This document shows positions 24,572-35,036 of a stretch of DNA of 64,000 nucleotides, one piece after another. The position numbers and the translations under genes are program-made. The DNA is taken from contig NZ_JAUSFI010000050.1 in the NCBI RefSeq assembly GCF_030651495.1, forward strand, positions 31,816 to 95,815, in the 5' to 3' direction. The notes beneath the pieces were generated by a model. The model had not been told where the DNA came from and did no database searches. It saw only the letters and a program-made list of their open reading frames with translations. Numbering within the stretch: the first letter of the stretch is position 1; every line of letters begins with the position of its first letter. The DNA is from Undibacterium sp. GTDB taxonomy: Bacteria; Pseudomonadota; Gammaproteobacteria; Burkholderiales; Burkholderiaceae_D.

Positions 24572-25177
24572 TTGTTCGCCATTATTCAAGCTGCTGGTTG
24601 GCCTATTTATCTTTTGTTGGTTGCCTCGATTATCGCCCTGGCGCTGATACTCGAACGCACTTTGTCGCTGCGCCGCCAGCGTATTCTGCCGAAAACCTTG
24701 CTCGATGAGGTTATCCGCGTCTATCACTCCGGCAAGATCAAGCAGGAAGTGATCGATCAGCTGGCGAATAATTCCCCGCTCGGCAAGGTGCTGGCTGCCG
24801 GCTTGCGCAATGTCAATGCGCCCAGGGAAGTCATGAAAGAATCGATAGAAGAAGCCGGTAGCGGGGTGGCGCATGAACTAGAGCGTTTTCTCACCACCAT
24901 CGGCACCATTGCTTCGCTGGCGCCGTTGATGGGCTTGTTTGGTACCGTCATCGGCATGATAGAAATTTTTGGCTCACAAACGGCGGCTGGTGCAAATCCG
25001 GCGCAATTGGCGCATGGTATTTCTGTGGCACTTTACAACACCGCTTTTGGCTTGCTGATTGCGATGCCTGCGCTGATTTCTTATCGCCATTTTCGTGCGC
25101 TGGTAGATAGCCTGGTGGTCGATATGGAGCAACAGGCAGTGAAGTTTGTCGATACCGTACACAACGCGAGAAAATAA
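24572..25177 (+). CDS. exbB: Biopolymer transport protein ExbB (MotA/TolQ/ExbB proton channel)
   Basis: Inner-membrane proton channel subunit that energises TonB-dependent uptake together with ExbD. Start is placed at the TTG at 24572 because GAGGAG lies six bases upstream; an earlier in-frame TTG at 24545 has no ribosome site. The 201-residue protein has three membrane helices: N-terminal (WPIYLLLVASIIALALILE), and two in the second half (LTTIGTIASLAPLMGLFGTVIGMI and GISVALYNTAFGLLIAMPALISY) with the channel motifs. tonB is not in the window, so TolQ-like use cannot be excluded, but the ExbD partner follows directly. Confidence 0.92.
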   Translation: MFAIIQAAGWPIYLLLVASIIALALILERTLSLRRQRILPKTLLDEVIRVYHSGKIKQEVIDQLANNSPLGKVLAAGLRNVNAPREVMKESIEEAGSGVAHELERFLTTIGTIASLAPLMGLFGTVIGMIEIFGSQTAAGANPAQLAHGISVALYNTAFGLLIAMPALISYRHFRALVDSLVVDMEQQAVKFVDTVHNARK

Positions 25178-25178
25178 G

Positions 25179-25628
25179 ATGAATTTTCGCAAAGGCCAGG
25201 GCAGGGAAGATCCGGAAATTAACCTGATTCCTTTTATCGATGTGTTGTTAGTGATCCTGATTTTTTTGATGGTAACGACGACCTACAGCCGTTTTACTGA
25301 GCTACAAATCACGCTGCCCACTGCCGATGCAGAAAAAGCACAAGATAAACCGAATCAGATTGAGATCGGAATCGACGCCCAGGGGCGCTACAAGATTAAC
25401 AATCAACCGGTCAGCTTTCTCGACACTGCCACCTTGGCAGGTGATCTGAAACAGGCAGCAAGTGCACTGGCTGCAGGTAAAGAGGGGGCGCAACAAGATC
25501 CTGTCGTGATCATTAATGCGGATCGTGCTGCAACGCATCAGTCGGTGATTGATGTGCTTGAAGCTGCCCGTGTGGCTGGTTTGGCGAAGGTTACTTTTGC
25601 GGCCCAAGCTTCTGGTAAATCCAAATAG
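25179..25628 (+). CDS. exbD: Biopolymer transport protein ExbD
   Basis: Second subunit of the ExbBD motor: one N-terminal helix and a periplasmic domain. The proton-carrying Asp is in INLIPFIDVLLVILIFLMV. The ATG at 25179 lies one base after the exbB stop; the frame extends 11 codons upstream inside exbB, without a better start. The mature domain (about residues 45-149) has the usual QITLPTA, INADRAATHQSVIDVLEAAR motifs. The 149-residue length is typical. It is transcribed with exbB. Confidence 0.95.
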   Translation: MNFRKGQGREDPEINLIPFIDVLLVILIFLMVTTTYSRFTELQITLPTADAEKAQDKPNQIEIGIDAQGRYKINNQPVSFLDTATLAGDLKQAASALAAGKEGAQQDPVVIINADRAATHQSVIDVLEAARVAGLAKVTFAAQASGKSK

Positions 25629-25654
25629 GTTTTTCAGTAGTTATTTGCACAATT

Positions 25655-25737
25655 GGGGGAGTATCACCGGGTGTTGCTATTGTGCGCAATGTTGACGGGC
25701 TATTTTTCAGGTAATTATTGATACTGGGTGGGAGTAT
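25655..25737 (+). repeat. Direct pair of the GGGAGTAT motif upstream of lpxK
   Basis: AATTGGGGGAGTAT (ending 25664) and GGGTGGGAGTAT (25726-25737) are 73 bases apart in the gap between exbD and lpxK. The 14-mer AATTGGGGGAGTAT recurs exactly at 52286-52299 upstream of yhdP. Confidence 0.5.
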
Positions 25738-25782
25738 GTGTTATTTTCCCGGCCGGTGATTGATCCATTCGGAGTATTTTCC

Positions 25783-26823
25783 TTGCGTTCTTTTCTCGAA
25801 GCTGTGTTGCTGCGTGCCTGGGCGCGACGCGGCTTGCTGGCCTGTTTATTGTGGCCACTTTCTCAGCTGTTTCAGCTGATTATCAATTTCCGTTTTGGCC
25901 TGATGCTGATGGGCTATCGCTCGCAGACGCGGCTCGATGTGCCTGTCATTGTGGTCGGGAATATTTTTATCGGCGGTACTGGCAAGACACCGATGGTGAT
26001 CTGGCTGGTACAGCAACTTCAGCAAGCTGGCTGGACGCCGGGCGTGATTTCCCGTGGTTACGGGGCGCATGCTGAATCAATTACTGAAGTGCGGGACGAT
26101 GCGCGCGCCAGTGAAGTCGGCGATGAGCCTTTGCTGATTGCCTTGCGAGCCAATTGCCCGGTCGTTGTCGGGCGCAATCGTGTCATGGCGGCGCGCGCAT
26201 TGCTGGCGGCGCATCCGGCAACAAATGTGATTGTTTCGGATGACGGCCTGCAGCATTACGCCTTGGCGCGGGATATTGAAATTCTGCTGTTCGATCAGCG
26301 CGGCGTCGGCAATGGCTGGTTGTTACCGGCAGGGCCATTGCGCGAACCGGTGCACAGACGGCGTGATTTTACGGTGCTCAATGCCCCCGCTGGAGTCGAT
26401 GTTGCCGGGCTGGGTGGCAATCCGGTGCGCATGCAATTAATACCTGGGAAACTGTTTTGCCTGAGTGCACCCGATCAGCAGAAGATGTTGGCAGAGATGA
26501 AAGGGCTGCGCATTACCGCCGCCGCCGGTATCGGTCATCCACAACGTTATTTTGCGATGCTGCGTGCGGCCGGATTAAGCTTTGATGAACTGGCGCTGAA
26601 CGATCACCATGCCTTTTCTGCAAACTCTTTTCGTCAGATAGATGCCGATATCATCCTGATTACCGAAAAGGATGCAGTAAAATGTAGCCAGATTGCTCAA
26701 CTGTCTAGTGATGCGCGCATTTGGGTGGTACCCGTCAGCGCGCAATTCGAGGCTGAGGCAGATTTTACGGCACAACTACTTGCATTGATTATGGAGAAAC
26801 AGCATGGACGCACGCTTGCTTGA
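25783..26823 (+). CDS. lpxK: Tetraacyldisaccharide 4'-kinase
   Basis: Phosphorylates the 4' position of the lipid A disaccharide precursor at the inner-membrane surface. The N-terminal membrane-associated helix ([18 protein letters not shown]) precedes [23 protein letters not shown], the P-loop, and the [27 protein letters not shown] and [10 protein letters not shown] motifs. The start is uncertain: TTG at 25783 has GGAG eight bases upstream and yields 346 residues, close to the family length; a GTG at 25738 would add 15. Its last 20 bases overlap the next gene. Confidence 0.93.
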   Translation: MRSFLEAVLLRAWARRGLLACLLWPLSQLFQLIINFRFGLMLMGYRSQTRLDVPVIVVGNIFIGGTGKTPMVIWLVQQLQQAGWTPGVISRGYGAHAESITEVRDDARASEVGDEPLLIALRANCPVVVGRNRVMAARALLAAHPATNVIVSDDGLQHYALARDIEILLFDQRGVGNGWLLPAGPLREPVHRRRDFTVLNAPAGVDVAGLGGNPVRMQLIPGKLFCLSAPDQQKMLAEMKGLRITAAAGIGHPQRYFAMLRAAGLSFDELALNDHHAFSANSFRQIDADIILITEKDAVKCSQIAQLSSDARIWVVPVSAQFEAEADFTAQLLALIMEKQHGRTLA

Positions 26824-27007
26824 TATTTTGGTATGCCCTTTGTGCAAAGGGCCTTTGGTGTATGACAAGGTGGCACAGGAATTGATTTGTCGTGCCGATA
26901 AACTGGCTTATCCGATTCGCGATGATATCCCCATTATGTGGGCCGATCAGGCGCGGGTAATCGGCATCGCGGATGCGGCTGAGCAGACGACTGAGAAAAC
27001 GTCGTAA
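26804..27007 (+). CDS. Trm112 family protein (YcaR-like)
   Basis: A 67-residue zinc-ribbon-like protein; homologues activate methyltransferases in eukaryotes and archaea, while the role in bacteria is unclear. It shows [37 protein letters not shown]. The usual fourth zinc ligand position is degenerate: only the CPLC pair and one later Cys are present, as in many bacterial members. It overlaps lpxK by 20 bases and is followed three bases later by kdsB, an arrangement common in proteobacteria. Confidence 0.92.
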   Translation: MDARLLDILVCPLCKGPLVYDKVAQELICRADKLAYPIRDDIPIMWADQARVIGIADAAEQTTEKTS

Positions 27008-27010
27008 GGC

Positions 27011-27760
27011 ATGAGTTTTACCGTTATTATTCCTGCGCGCCTGTCTTCTAGCCGTTTACCGAACAAGCCCTTGGCAGATCTCGGCGGCAAGCCTATGGTG
27101 GTACGCACGGCTGAACGGGCGCAATTGTCTGGCGCCAGCCGGATCATGGTCGCTACCGATCATGCGGATATTCTTGCTGCCTGCAAAGCGCATGGGATAC
27201 CGGCCTGCATGACGCGGTCCGACCATCCGTCGGGCACTGACAGAATCGCAGAAGTAGCGGCAGCGATGGGTTTGGCAGCTGACGCCGTAGTCGTCAACGT
27301 GCAGGGTGACGAACCATTGATCGATCCGGCATTGATTGCGGCTACTGCAGCGTTGATCAATGCGCAGGTGCCGATGGCAACTGCGGCACACCCACTGCAT
27401 GAAGTGCAAGAGGTGTTTAATCCGAATGTCGTCAAGGTGGTGCTGGATAAAGCCGGACGCGCCATGTATTTTTCAAGAGCGACTATCCCTTGGCATAGAG
27501 ATGCCTTTGCGCTGAATCGCGCATCACTACCGGCCGCATATGCTCCATTAAGACATATAGGTTTGTATGCTTATCGCAACGATTTTTTGCAATCTTATCC
27601 TTTGTTGGAAATCTCACCCTTGGAGCAAATTGAAGCTTTAGAGCAACTGCGGGTGCTGTGGAATGGCTATCCGATTGCCGTGCATGTGACCGCTTCCAGC
27701 CCTGCGCCAGGTGTTGATACGCCCGAGGATTTGGCCCGAGTCAGACAGTATTACGGATGA
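27011..27760 (+). CDS. kdsB: 3-deoxy-manno-octulosonate cytidylyltransferase
   Basis: Forms CMP-KDO, the donor for the inner core of lipopolysaccharide. The 249-residue nucleotidyltransferase starts [27 protein letters not shown], with the substrate motifs [20 protein letters not shown] and [13 protein letters not shown], followed by [11 protein letters not shown] and the C-terminal [12 protein letters not shown]. It belongs to the lpxK-trm112-kdsB unit, which couples lipid A and KDO supply. Confidence 0.97.
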   Translation: MSFTVIIPARLSSSRLPNKPLADLGGKPMVVRTAERAQLSGASRIMVATDHADILAACKAHGIPACMTRSDHPSGTDRIAEVAAAMGLAADAVVVNVQGDEPLIDPALIAATAALINAQVPMATAAHPLHEVQEVFNPNVVKVVLDKAGRAMYFSRATIPWHRDAFALNRASLPAAYAPLRHIGLYAYRNDFLQSYPLLEISPLEQIEALEQLRVLWNGYPIAVHVTASSPAPGVDTPEDLARVRQYYG

Positions 27761-27863
27761 ATATCCAGGAAATTTGCCGCATAGCGGCATGACAAAGCAT
27801 CAATAAATTAAAAAACTGTGGTAAGTTTCGTGAAAAGAAACTGTGATATTACTAATGCTATAA

Positions 27864-28637
<774 letters not shown>

Positions 28638-28640
28638 ATC

Positions 28641-28668
28641 AAAGCGGACATTTTTGTCCGCTTTTTTT
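28641..28668 (+). terminator. Intrinsic terminator after adk
   Basis: AAAGCGGACA-TTTT-TGTCCGCTTT, a 10-bp perfect stem followed by further T, starting three bases after the adk stop. Confidence 0.93.
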
Positions 28669-28901
28669 ATTTCTAAATAATGCTAAATAGATTTAATTTG
28701 CCTAGCCAGCCCATGCTTTTCCTCGTCTGATACTTCAGAAAATAGGGTGGCGTAAAAGTTTTGCAGTGTGCAGGTTTCATTTCTTCAAAAGTCAGAAAAT
28801 GAACGTGAGGAAGTGAAGAATCATCGTTGTTTTACTTTGTCGTCATCAGGTTTTTCCGCATTACCCATGTAGAAAAAACCCATAAAATTGAAGGAGTTAA
28901 C

Positions 28902-31091
28902 ATGGCAGCAGGTCTATGGTTTGTCGTCGCATGTGGCATCATTGCCGTGCTCTACGGCTTGGTATCGCGCAGCTGGATATTGAAGCAAGACGCTGGCAAT
29001 GCGCGAATGCAGGAAATTGCAACTGCAATACAACAAGGAGCCGCCGCGTATCTGGCACGGCAGTATCGAACCATTGCCGTCGTTGGTGTGGTGTTATTTG
29101 TTGCTATTGCCGCTTTGCCAGGGTTGGGTTTGCCAACCGCGATGGGGTTTTTAGTCGGCGCGGTCTTGTCAGGTGCCTGTGGTTTTATTGGCATGAACGT
29201 CTCCGTACGCGCTAACGTCAGAACTGCGCAGGCGGCGACCAAAGGCATGAGCGAGGCGCTGGATGTTGCTTTCAAAGGCGGCGCAATTACCGGCATGCTC
29301 GTGGTTGGGCTGGGTTTGCTGGGTGTGACGATATTTTATTGGGTATTGATGGCATCCGCACCGCACGGTCTGGGACATACCGTTACCGAGCATGATGTCA
29401 TCAAGCCGCTGATCGGTCTGGCGTTTGGCGCTTCATTGATTTCCATTTTTGCGCGCCTAGGTGGTGGCATTTTTACCAAAGGAGCGGACGTCGGTGCTGA
29501 TCTGGTCGGCAAGGTCGAAGCAGGTATCCCGGAAGACGATCCACGCAATCCGGCTGTGATTGCAGATAACGTCGGCGACAACGTCGGTGATTGCGCAGGT
29601 ATGGCCGCCGATTTATTTGAAACCTATGTGGTTACGCTGATTGCCACGATGCTATTAGGTTCACTGGTAGTGCCGGCGGCCAGCACGGCGGCCATTGTTT
29701 ATCCTCTGATGCTCGGTGCGGTGTCTATCCCTGCCTCGATTATCGGATGCTCGATGGTGAAAGCTAAGTCTGGCAAAAAAATCATGTCGGCGTTATATAC
29801 TGGTTTATGGTGGGCGGCTGGTCTTTCGCTGATTGGTTTCGCTGCCGTGACTTGGCTGCTGCTACCCGAAAACATGCGCATGCCGATGATGGGATCGGCG
29901 GTCGTCGGCATCGTTCTGACCGGATTGATGGTGTATATCACCGAGTACTATACCGGGACTGATTTCAAACCAGTCCAGCATATTGCTGAAGCGTCGACCA
30001 CCGGCCATGGCACCAATATCATCGCCGGCCTGGGCGTCTCGATGAAGTCGACCGCCTATCCTGTATTGGCAGTTTGTGCCGCCATTTTGGTTGCCTACTG
30101 GCTTGGTCAAATGTGTGGTGCCGGTTTGTATGGTATCGCAATAGCCGCAACCTCAATGTTGTCGATGGCCGGGATCATTGTGGCGCTCGATGCGTATGGA
30201 CCGATCACTGATAACGCGGGCGGTATCGCCGAAATGTCAGAAATGCCCGCATCGGTACGGGCTATCACCGATCCTCTGGATGCCGTTGGCAATACCACCA
30301 AGGCCGTGACTAAAGGCTATGCGATAGGTTCGGCAGGGCTAGCTGCCTTGGTCTTGTTCGCAGACTACACTCACGCGCTTGATTCTGTAGGTAAAAGTAC
30401 TTCCTTCGACTTATCCAATCCACAGGTGATTGTTGGCTTGTTTATCGGCGGTTTGATTCCTTACCTGTTCGGTGCGATGGCAATGGAAGCCGTGGGCCGT
30501 GCAGCGGGTGCCGTCGTGGTCGAGGTACGGCGCCAGTTCAGGGAAATCAAGGGCATCATGGATGGTACTGGCAAGCCGGAATATGATAAGGCAGTCGATA
30601 TGCTGACTTCTTCGGCTATCAAGGAAATGATCCTGCCTTCGTTATTGCCGGTCGTCGCCCCGATTCTGGTTGGCTTGTTGTTAGGGCCTGCCGCCTTAGG
30701 TGGCTTGCTAATGGGGACGATCATCACTGGCTTGTTTGTCGCGATTTCCATGACAACCGGCGGCGGCGCATGGGATAACGCCAAAAAATATATCGAAGAT
30801 GGTCATCACGGCGGCAAAGGCTCAGAAGCGCACAAGGCCGCTGTTACCGGCGATACCGTGGGTGATCCTTACAAAGATACCGCCGGTCCTGCGATCAATC
30901 CTTTAATTAAGATCATCAACATCGTCGCGCTATTGTTGGTGCCATTGTTACCTGGTGTCACAGTGACTCAGGCAAGTACAGAAACAGCACCAATGGCGCA
31001 GTCTGCATCGGTAGTTGCTCAGAGATCTCAAGTGGTTGTACCAATGGTAACCACCGTCTCCGCTGGCGTTCAGGCTCCTTTAGTAAAATAA
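28902..31091 (+). CDS. hppA: H+-translocating membrane pyrophosphatase, K+-independent type
   Basis: Inner-membrane pump that couples pyrophosphate hydrolysis to proton export. The start is the ATG at 28902, behind GAAGGAG; the frame is open 25 codons further. About 16 membrane segments are seen. The catalytic core has [35 protein letters not shown] and the C-terminal [15 protein letters not shown]. The segment [10 protein letters not shown] has Lys and Thr where K+-dependent enzymes have Ala and Gly/Ala, which marks the K+-independent class (family knowledge). The last 40 residues form a Val/Thr/Ser/Ala-rich tail not needed for the fold. Confidence 0.95.
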   Translation: MAAGLWFVVACGIIAVLYGLVSRSWILKQDAGNARMQEIATAIQQGAAAYLARQYRTIAVVGVVLFVAIAALPGLGLPTAMGFLVGAVLSGACGFIGMNVSVRANVRTAQAATKGMSEALDVAFKGGAITGMLVVGLGLLGVTIFYWVLMASAPHGLGHTVTEHDVIKPLIGLAFGASLISIFARLGGGIFTKGADVGADLVGKVEAGIPEDDPRNPAVIADNVGDNVGDCAGMAADLFETYVVTLIATMLLGSLVVPAASTAAIVYPLMLGAVSIPASIIGCSMVKAKSGKKIMSALYTGLWWAAGLSLIGFAAVTWLLLPENMRMPMMGSAVVGIVLTGLMVYITEYYTGTDFKPVQHIAEASTTGHGTNIIAGLGVSMKSTAYPVLAVCAAILVAYWLGQMCGAGLYGIAIAATSMLSMAGIIVALDAYGPITDNAGGIAEMSEMPASVRAITDPLDAVGNTTKAVTKGYAIGSAGLAALVLFADYTHALDSVGKSTSFDLSNPQVIVGLFIGGLIPYLFGAMAMEAVGRAAGAVVVEVRRQFREIKGIMDGTGKPEYDKAVDMLTSSAIKEMILPSLLPVVAPILVGLLLGPAALGGLLMGTIITGLFVAISMTTGGGAWDNAKKYIEDGHHGGKGSEAHKAAVTGDTVGDPYKDTAGPAINPLIKIINIVALLLVPLLPGVTVTQASTETAPMAQSASVVAQRSQVVVPMVTTVSAGVQAPLVK

Positions 31092-31103
31092 GTTTCTGGG
31101 TAC

Positions 31104-31143
31104 AAAACGCAAAAAGACGATTTCGGTCGTCTTTTTGCGTTTT
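31104..31143. terminator. Bidirectional-looking terminator after hppA
   Basis: A 17-bp perfect stem (arms 31104-31120 and 31127-31143) with loop TTTCGG. The A-rich outer arm of one side gives a T-rich 3' side on the other, as in intrinsic terminators, 12 bases after the hppA stop. Confidence 0.9.
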
Positions 31144-31170
31144 GAGATGAAGAAAATTGGTTACAATACG

Positions 31171-31194
31171 AGTGACGTTTACGTAAACGTCACT
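31171..31194. promoter_or_regulatory. 24-bp perfect palindrome upstream of the HSD10-type dehydrogenase
   Basis: The half-site AGTGACGTTTAC is followed by its exact reverse complement. It lies 110 bases upstream of the dehydrogenase start. The inner ACGTTTACGTAAACGT resembles boxes described for MerR-family LiuR-type regulators of branched-chain amino acid and fatty acid breakdown; that assignment is from memory and needs a motif search. An operator is the most likely role. Confidence 0.6.
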
Positions 31195-31303
31195 ACGCGT
31201 CACTATGAGCAAATATGATAAGGTGCATCACCGTGCTAAGGTCGGTTTTATTGCCATAGTCGATATCATTGATTTCTGATTCAAACTTGAAAGAGACAAT
31301 AAA

Positions 31304-32062
31304 ATGCAAATTCAGAACCATGTTTTTATTATTACCGGCGGCGCATCTGGTTTAGGCGCGGCAACGGCACGTATGATCGCAGCCAATGGTGGTAAAGTTG
31401 TACTGGCGGACGTGCAAGTTGAGGCTGGTGAAAAACTTGCAGCTGAATTGGGCGGCAAGTTTGTTAAGTGTGACGTCACTTCCGAAACCGATGGCAAGGC
31501 GGTGGTTGACGCTGCATCGGCAATAGGGACACTACGTGGCTTGATCAATTGTGCGGGTGTTGCCCCTGCGGTCAAAACAGTAGGCAAAGATGGCGCACAT
31601 CCGCTTGAGATATTTCAACGCGTAGTAAATATTAATCTGGTTGGTACATTTAATATGTGTCGCCTGGCGGCAGAGGCTATGTGTAAAACCGATGCTACTG
31701 ATCAAGGCGAGCGCGGCGTGATGATCAATACTGCCTCAGTTGCTGCGTACGATGGTCAAATTGGTCAGGCTGCATATGCTTCGTCTAAAGCGGCAGTAGT
31801 TGGCTTGACCTTGCCTATGGCGCGTGATCTGTCGCGTAATGGTGTGCGGGTAATGACGATAGCCCCAGGTATTTTTGAAACGCCAATGTTGCTGGGAATG
31901 CCACAGGAAGTACAAGATGCATTGGGCAAAATGGTTCCGTTTCCATCCCGTCTCGGTAAACCTGATGAATATGCACACCTAGCAAAAGCCATTATAGAAA
32001 ATGTCATGCTTAATGGTGAAACTATTCGTCTAGATGGCGCCATACGCATGCAACCTAAATAA
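31304..32062 (+). CDS. SDR-family 3-hydroxyacyl-CoA dehydrogenase (HSD10-like)
   Basis: NAD-dependent short-chain dehydrogenase. The 252-residue protein has the cofactor motif TGGASGLG near the N-terminus, INCAGVAP, the catalytic Ser in NTASVAAYDGQIGQ and the YASSK pair. The stretch GVRVMTIAPGIFETPML and overall layout match type II 3-hydroxyacyl-CoA/2-methyl-3-hydroxybutyryl-CoA dehydrogenases, which act in fatty-acid and isoleucine breakdown. The palindrome at 31171 supports regulation with catabolic genes. A T-run terminator follows at 32138. Confidence 0.88.
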   Translation: MQIQNHVFIITGGASGLGAATARMIAANGGKVVLADVQVEAGEKLAAELGGKFVKCDVTSETDGKAVVDAASAIGTLRGLINCAGVAPAVKTVGKDGAHPLEIFQRVVNINLVGTFNMCRLAAEAMCKTDATDQGERGVMINTASVAAYDGQIGQAAYASSKAAVVGLTLPMARDLSRNGVRVMTIAPGIFETPMLLGMPQEVQDALGKMVPFPSRLGKPDEYAHLAKAIIENVMLNGETIRLDGAIRMQPK

Positions 32063-32137
32063 ATGATGTTGTATCTGTTATATAGCAGTTAAAATAAAAT
32101 CTTGTCGCATGACATTTTTATAGCAGGCTTATACACT

Positions 32138-32167
32138 AGGGCAAACACGATGTTTGCCCTTTTTTTT
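32138..32167 (+). terminator. Intrinsic terminator after the dehydrogenase gene
   Basis: AGGGCAAACA-CGA-TGTTTGCCCT, a 10-bp stem with three-base loop, followed by seven more T. Confidence 0.92.
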
Positions 32168-32180
32168 ATATTAAAACTTA

Positions 32181-33353
32181 ATGAGAAATAACACAAAGAC
32201 AGGATTGATTCTCACCGGAGGTGGCGCGCGAGCGGCCTATCAAGTGGGTGTTCTGAAAGCTATTTCAGATATTTTGCTGGAAGAAGGCTGGGATGAAAAA
32301 GAAAATCCTTTTGGCATCATTTGCGGTACATCGGCAGGTGCAATCAATGCCACTGCCTTGGCTTGCCGTTGCGATCACTTTAAGGAAGCTGTATCTAGTA
32401 TTCTTCATGTGTGGGAAAACTTCCAGGCTGCACAGGTATACCGAGCCGACTCTCTTGGCGTGATACGATCCGGTGCAAGATGGTTGTCCCTCATGTCATT
32501 TGGTTGGTTGCTCAATAAATGGCGGAAAACTCCGCCGACTTCATTGTTGGATAACTCACCGCTGGCTGATTTACTAAGCCGTATGTTGGACTTGGATCGA
32601 CTGGACCAGGCTTTAGCAAACGGAGCCTTACATGCATTGGCAGTGACCGCATCTTCTTACACTGCTGGGCAGCATCTGACTTTTTATCAAACTTTGGCTG
32701 ATATCGCACCCTGGGTGAGAACTCAACGACTGGCCCAGCGTGATTTCATTGGCGTGCAGCATCTGCTTGCCTCTTCAGCGATTCCGTTTATATTTCCATC
32801 AGTGCCACTTAATTGGGGCGGAAGATTGGAATACTGTGGCGATGGTTCCATGCGTCAGTTGGCACCGATTTCACCAGCAATACACCTTGGTGCGACGAAA
32901 GTGTTAATTATCGGCGCAGGTCGCCTTACTGAGCCGCCTCATCAAAGTACTGAGAATGCGCAATACCCTAGTCTTGCGCAAATTGCGGGCCATGCCATGG
33001 CAAGTATTTTTCTCGATAGCCTTGCGGTTGATATAGAAAGATTAACACGTATCAATAAAACCTTGTCGATGTTGCCGCCAGAACTTTTGGAAAAAACGCC
33101 CTTAAAACCGGTGGATATTTTGGTGATTGCTCCTTCAGAGAGACTGGATGAAATTGCCAGTCGGCATACCAATAGCTTACCTTTGCCGGTAAGAACCATG
33201 TTGGGGGGGATCGGTGCAACCGAGGCTCGAGGCGCAGGGTTAGCATCTTATTTACTCTTTGAGTCTAGTTATACACGGGAGTTAATTGAACTTGGGAAAA
33301 AAGATACCTGGGAAAAACGTCAAGACGTATGTGATTTTTTTCGAATACCATAA
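32181..33353 (+). CDS. Patatin-like phospholipase
   Basis: Predicted serine lipid acyl hydrolase. Near the N-terminus is the oxyanion-hole element [14 protein letters not shown], then the nucleophile elbow GTSAG with Ser51, and the second dyad residue Asp221 in [11 protein letters not shown] (DGS in place of the commoner DGG/DGA). No signal peptide or membrane segment is seen; 390 residues suggest a cytoplasmic or membrane-associated enzyme of the RssA-like group. Starts right after the preceding terminator, so it has its own promoter or is read by partial readthrough. Physiological substrate unknown. Confidence 0.9.
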   Translation: MRNNTKTGLILTGGGARAAYQVGVLKAISDILLEEGWDEKENPFGIICGTSAGAINATALACRCDHFKEAVSSILHVWENFQAAQVYRADSLGVIRSGARWLSLMSFGWLLNKWRKTPPTSLLDNSPLADLLSRMLDLDRLDQALANGALHALAVTASSYTAGQHLTFYQTLADIAPWVRTQRLAQRDFIGVQHLLASSAIPFIFPSVPLNWGGRLEYCGDGSMRQLAPISPAIHLGATKVLIIGAGRLTEPPHQSTENAQYPSLAQIAGHAMASIFLDSLAVDIERLTRINKTLSMLPPELLEKTPLKPVDILVIAPSERLDEIASRHTNSLPLPVRTMLGGIGATEARGAGLASYLLFESSYTRELIELGKKDTWEKRQDVCDFFRIP

Positions 33354-33458
33354 AAAAATACCTGAATTTCTTCATTTTATAGATGGCAAAGGTTGATTCG
33401 CTGAACACAAAACGTTACCCTATGAGCCTCCGTACATTTGCTACTTACAAAATCTGGT

Positions 33459-33839
33459 ATGAATATCAATAGAATATTATTAAGAAAATGGACATTTTTT
33501 CTGACAATGCTGTTGCTTTCATTGACTGTTTTTGCCAAAGAGTCTATTCATCTCGATGCGATTAGTATTGCTGAATTACCCAAAGAAGCGCAAATAACGC
33601 TGGTTTTGATTAAACAAGCTGGTCCGTTTCCTTATGATAAAGATGGGATAGTGTTTGGTAATTACGAAGTCAGGTTGCCAAAACAAAAACGTGGTTATTA
33701 CCATGAATATACTGTCAAGACGCCCAGAGCCAGAAATCGTGGTGCACGACGTATTATTTCAGGCGGCGAACCGAGGACTTCGGGGGAATATTATTACACT
33801 GATGATCACTATGAGAGTTTTAAAAAAATACGAGAATAA
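33459..33839 (+). CDS. Secreted ribonuclease of the barnase (N1/T1) family
   Basis: Small exported guanyl-specific RNase. From the ATG at 33459 it has 126 residues: a Sec signal (about 1-26, ending VFA|KES), then the barnase-like core. The three catalytic residues can be matched to barnase Glu73, Arg87 and His102: Glu83 in YHEYTVKTP, Arg98 in ARRIIS and His117 in TDDHYESFKKIRE. A TTG seven codons earlier is the alternative start. A barstar-type inhibitor gene follows 36 bases downstream, confirming the assignment. Typical roles are competition or RNA scavenging; the inhibitor protects the producer. Confidence 0.9.
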   Translation: MNINRILLRKWTFFLTMLLLSLTVFAKESIHLDAISIAELPKEAQITLVLIKQAGPFPYDKDGIVFGNYEVRLPKQKRGYYHEYTVKTPRARNRGARRIISGGEPRTSGEYYYTDDHYESFKKIRE

Positions 33840-33875
33840 TTTCCTGTTTTATTACATGCTGCAGATGGAGCTTTC

Positions 33876-34304
33876 ATGATAAAAATCTCACCGTTAGAGG
33901 GGGAAATAAGTTTGCTAAAAACAGTGGCGCCTAATGTCGTGCAATCTATTCGCGCTTTTCGGGTTCCTGAATTGCAAGCAGAAGCGACTAAACTCGGACA
34001 GCATTTTTTGTATGCCTATTGTCTTGATGCGACTACCAAGCAACAGGTTTTGGGGAAGATTGCGGCATCATTTGGCTTTCCCAAGCATTTTGGAAAAAAT
34101 TTCGATGCATTGTCCGACTGTCTGACCGATCTGATCCATCAAGCAGGAGCGCAGCCAGGGTTTGTCGTCGTTTTGGAGCAATTGCCCAACACGCCTAAAT
34201 TCGACAAGGAGGCAAGGGAGACACTATTAGATGTATTTCGCGATGCGGCTGAATTTTGGGCGGAGAAAAAAGTCGCATTTAGGGTATTTTATTCATTCGA
34301 ATAA
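33876..34304 (+). CDS. Barstar-family ribonuclease inhibitor
   Basis: Cytoplasmic inhibitor that binds and blocks the cognate RNase. The 142-residue acidic protein contains the barstar core from about residue 45: YAYCLDATTKQQVLGKIAASFGFPKHFGKNFDALSDCLTDL, with the Asp/Phe-rich helix that plugs the RNase active site in barstar, then VVVLEQLPNTPKF and a C-terminal helix and strand. The N-terminal 40 residues are an extension relative to B. amyloliquefaciens barstar (90 residues). Gene order, RNase then inhibitor, is the standard one. A terminator follows. Confidence 0.92.
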   Translation: MIKISPLEGEISLLKTVAPNVVQSIRAFRVPELQAEATKLGQHFLYAYCLDATTKQQVLGKIAASFGFPKHFGKNFDALSDCLTDLIHQAGAQPGFVVVLEQLPNTPKFDKEARETLLDVFRDAAEFWAEKKVAFRVFYSFE

Positions 34305-34328
34305 TCATTTTTTATTTTGAAGTGATAC

Positions 34329-34357
34329 ATGCCGGCTTATCAAGGTCGGCATTTTTA
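34329..34357 (+). terminator. Intrinsic terminator after the barstar gene
   Basis: ATGCCG and CGGCAT pair across a 12-base loop and are followed by five T. The ATG inside this stem is in frame with purN but belongs to the terminator, so the purN start is the later ATG at 34395. Confidence 0.8.
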
Positions 34358-34394
34358 TTTGGGGCTTGGGCATGGACAGCGGTACAATGCGGCA

Positions 34395-35012
34395 ATGAAA
34401 AGGATCGTTATATTAATTTCCGGACGTGGCAGCAATATGCAAGCTATTGTCCGTGCAGCAAAAAAAGAGCAGTGGCCAGCAGAAATAGCCGCGGTGATTA
34501 GTAATCGCACCGATGCAACTGGACTGGAATATGCTGCCAGTATGGGTATTCCTACCGCAGTGGTGATCAGCAAGAACTTCCCCTCGCGCGAAGCGTTTGA
34601 CACAGTTCTTCAAGCCGAAATAGACCGTTATTGTCCTGATTTATTGGTGTTAGCTGGTTTTATGCGTATCTTGAGTACGCCGTTTGTACAGCATTACGCC
34701 AATAGGATAGTTAATATTCATCCATCATTACTTCCTAGTTTTGTTGGTGTGGCAACCCACAGGCAAGCACTTGATGCAGGGGTCAAAATTCATGGCGTAA
34801 CGGTCCATTTCGTGACGCCTGAACTTGATCATGGGCCAATTATTGATCAGGCCGCAATCAGAGTATTCACCAATGACACTGAAGACAGTTTGTCGGAACG
34901 ACTGTTGATTCAAGAGCATATTATTTATCCTCGGGCCATACGCTGGTTTATCGAAGATAAGTTAAAAATTGACGGTAATCGTGTCGATGTCGACACAGAT
35001 TTAACGAATTAG
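34395..35012 (+). CDS. purN: Phosphoribosylglycinamide formyltransferase
   Basis: Third step of purine biosynthesis, formyl transfer from 10-formyl-THF to GAR. The 205-residue protein starts KRIVILISGRGSNMQAI, with the catalytic region LAGFMRILSTPFV, NIHPSLLPSF and GVTVHFVTPELDHGPIIDQ (Asn/His/Asp triad). The insertion FVGVATHRQAL replaces the usual KG-LHTHQ, a mild deviation. Start chosen after the terminator. It is followed by rsmB 24 bases later, a common neighbour in this bacterial group. Confidence 0.95.
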   Translation: MKRIVILISGRGSNMQAIVRAAKKEQWPAEIAAVISNRTDATGLEYAASMGIPTAVVISKNFPSREAFDTVLQAEIDRYCPDLLVLAGFMRILSTPFVQHYANRIVNIHPSLLPSFVGVATHRQALDAGVKIHGVTVHFVTPELDHGPIIDQAAIRVFTNDTEDSLSERLLIQEHIIYPRAIRWFIEDKLKIDGNRVDVDTDLTN

Positions 35013-35036
35013 AGAATGAATTGAGAAAGAATTAGA

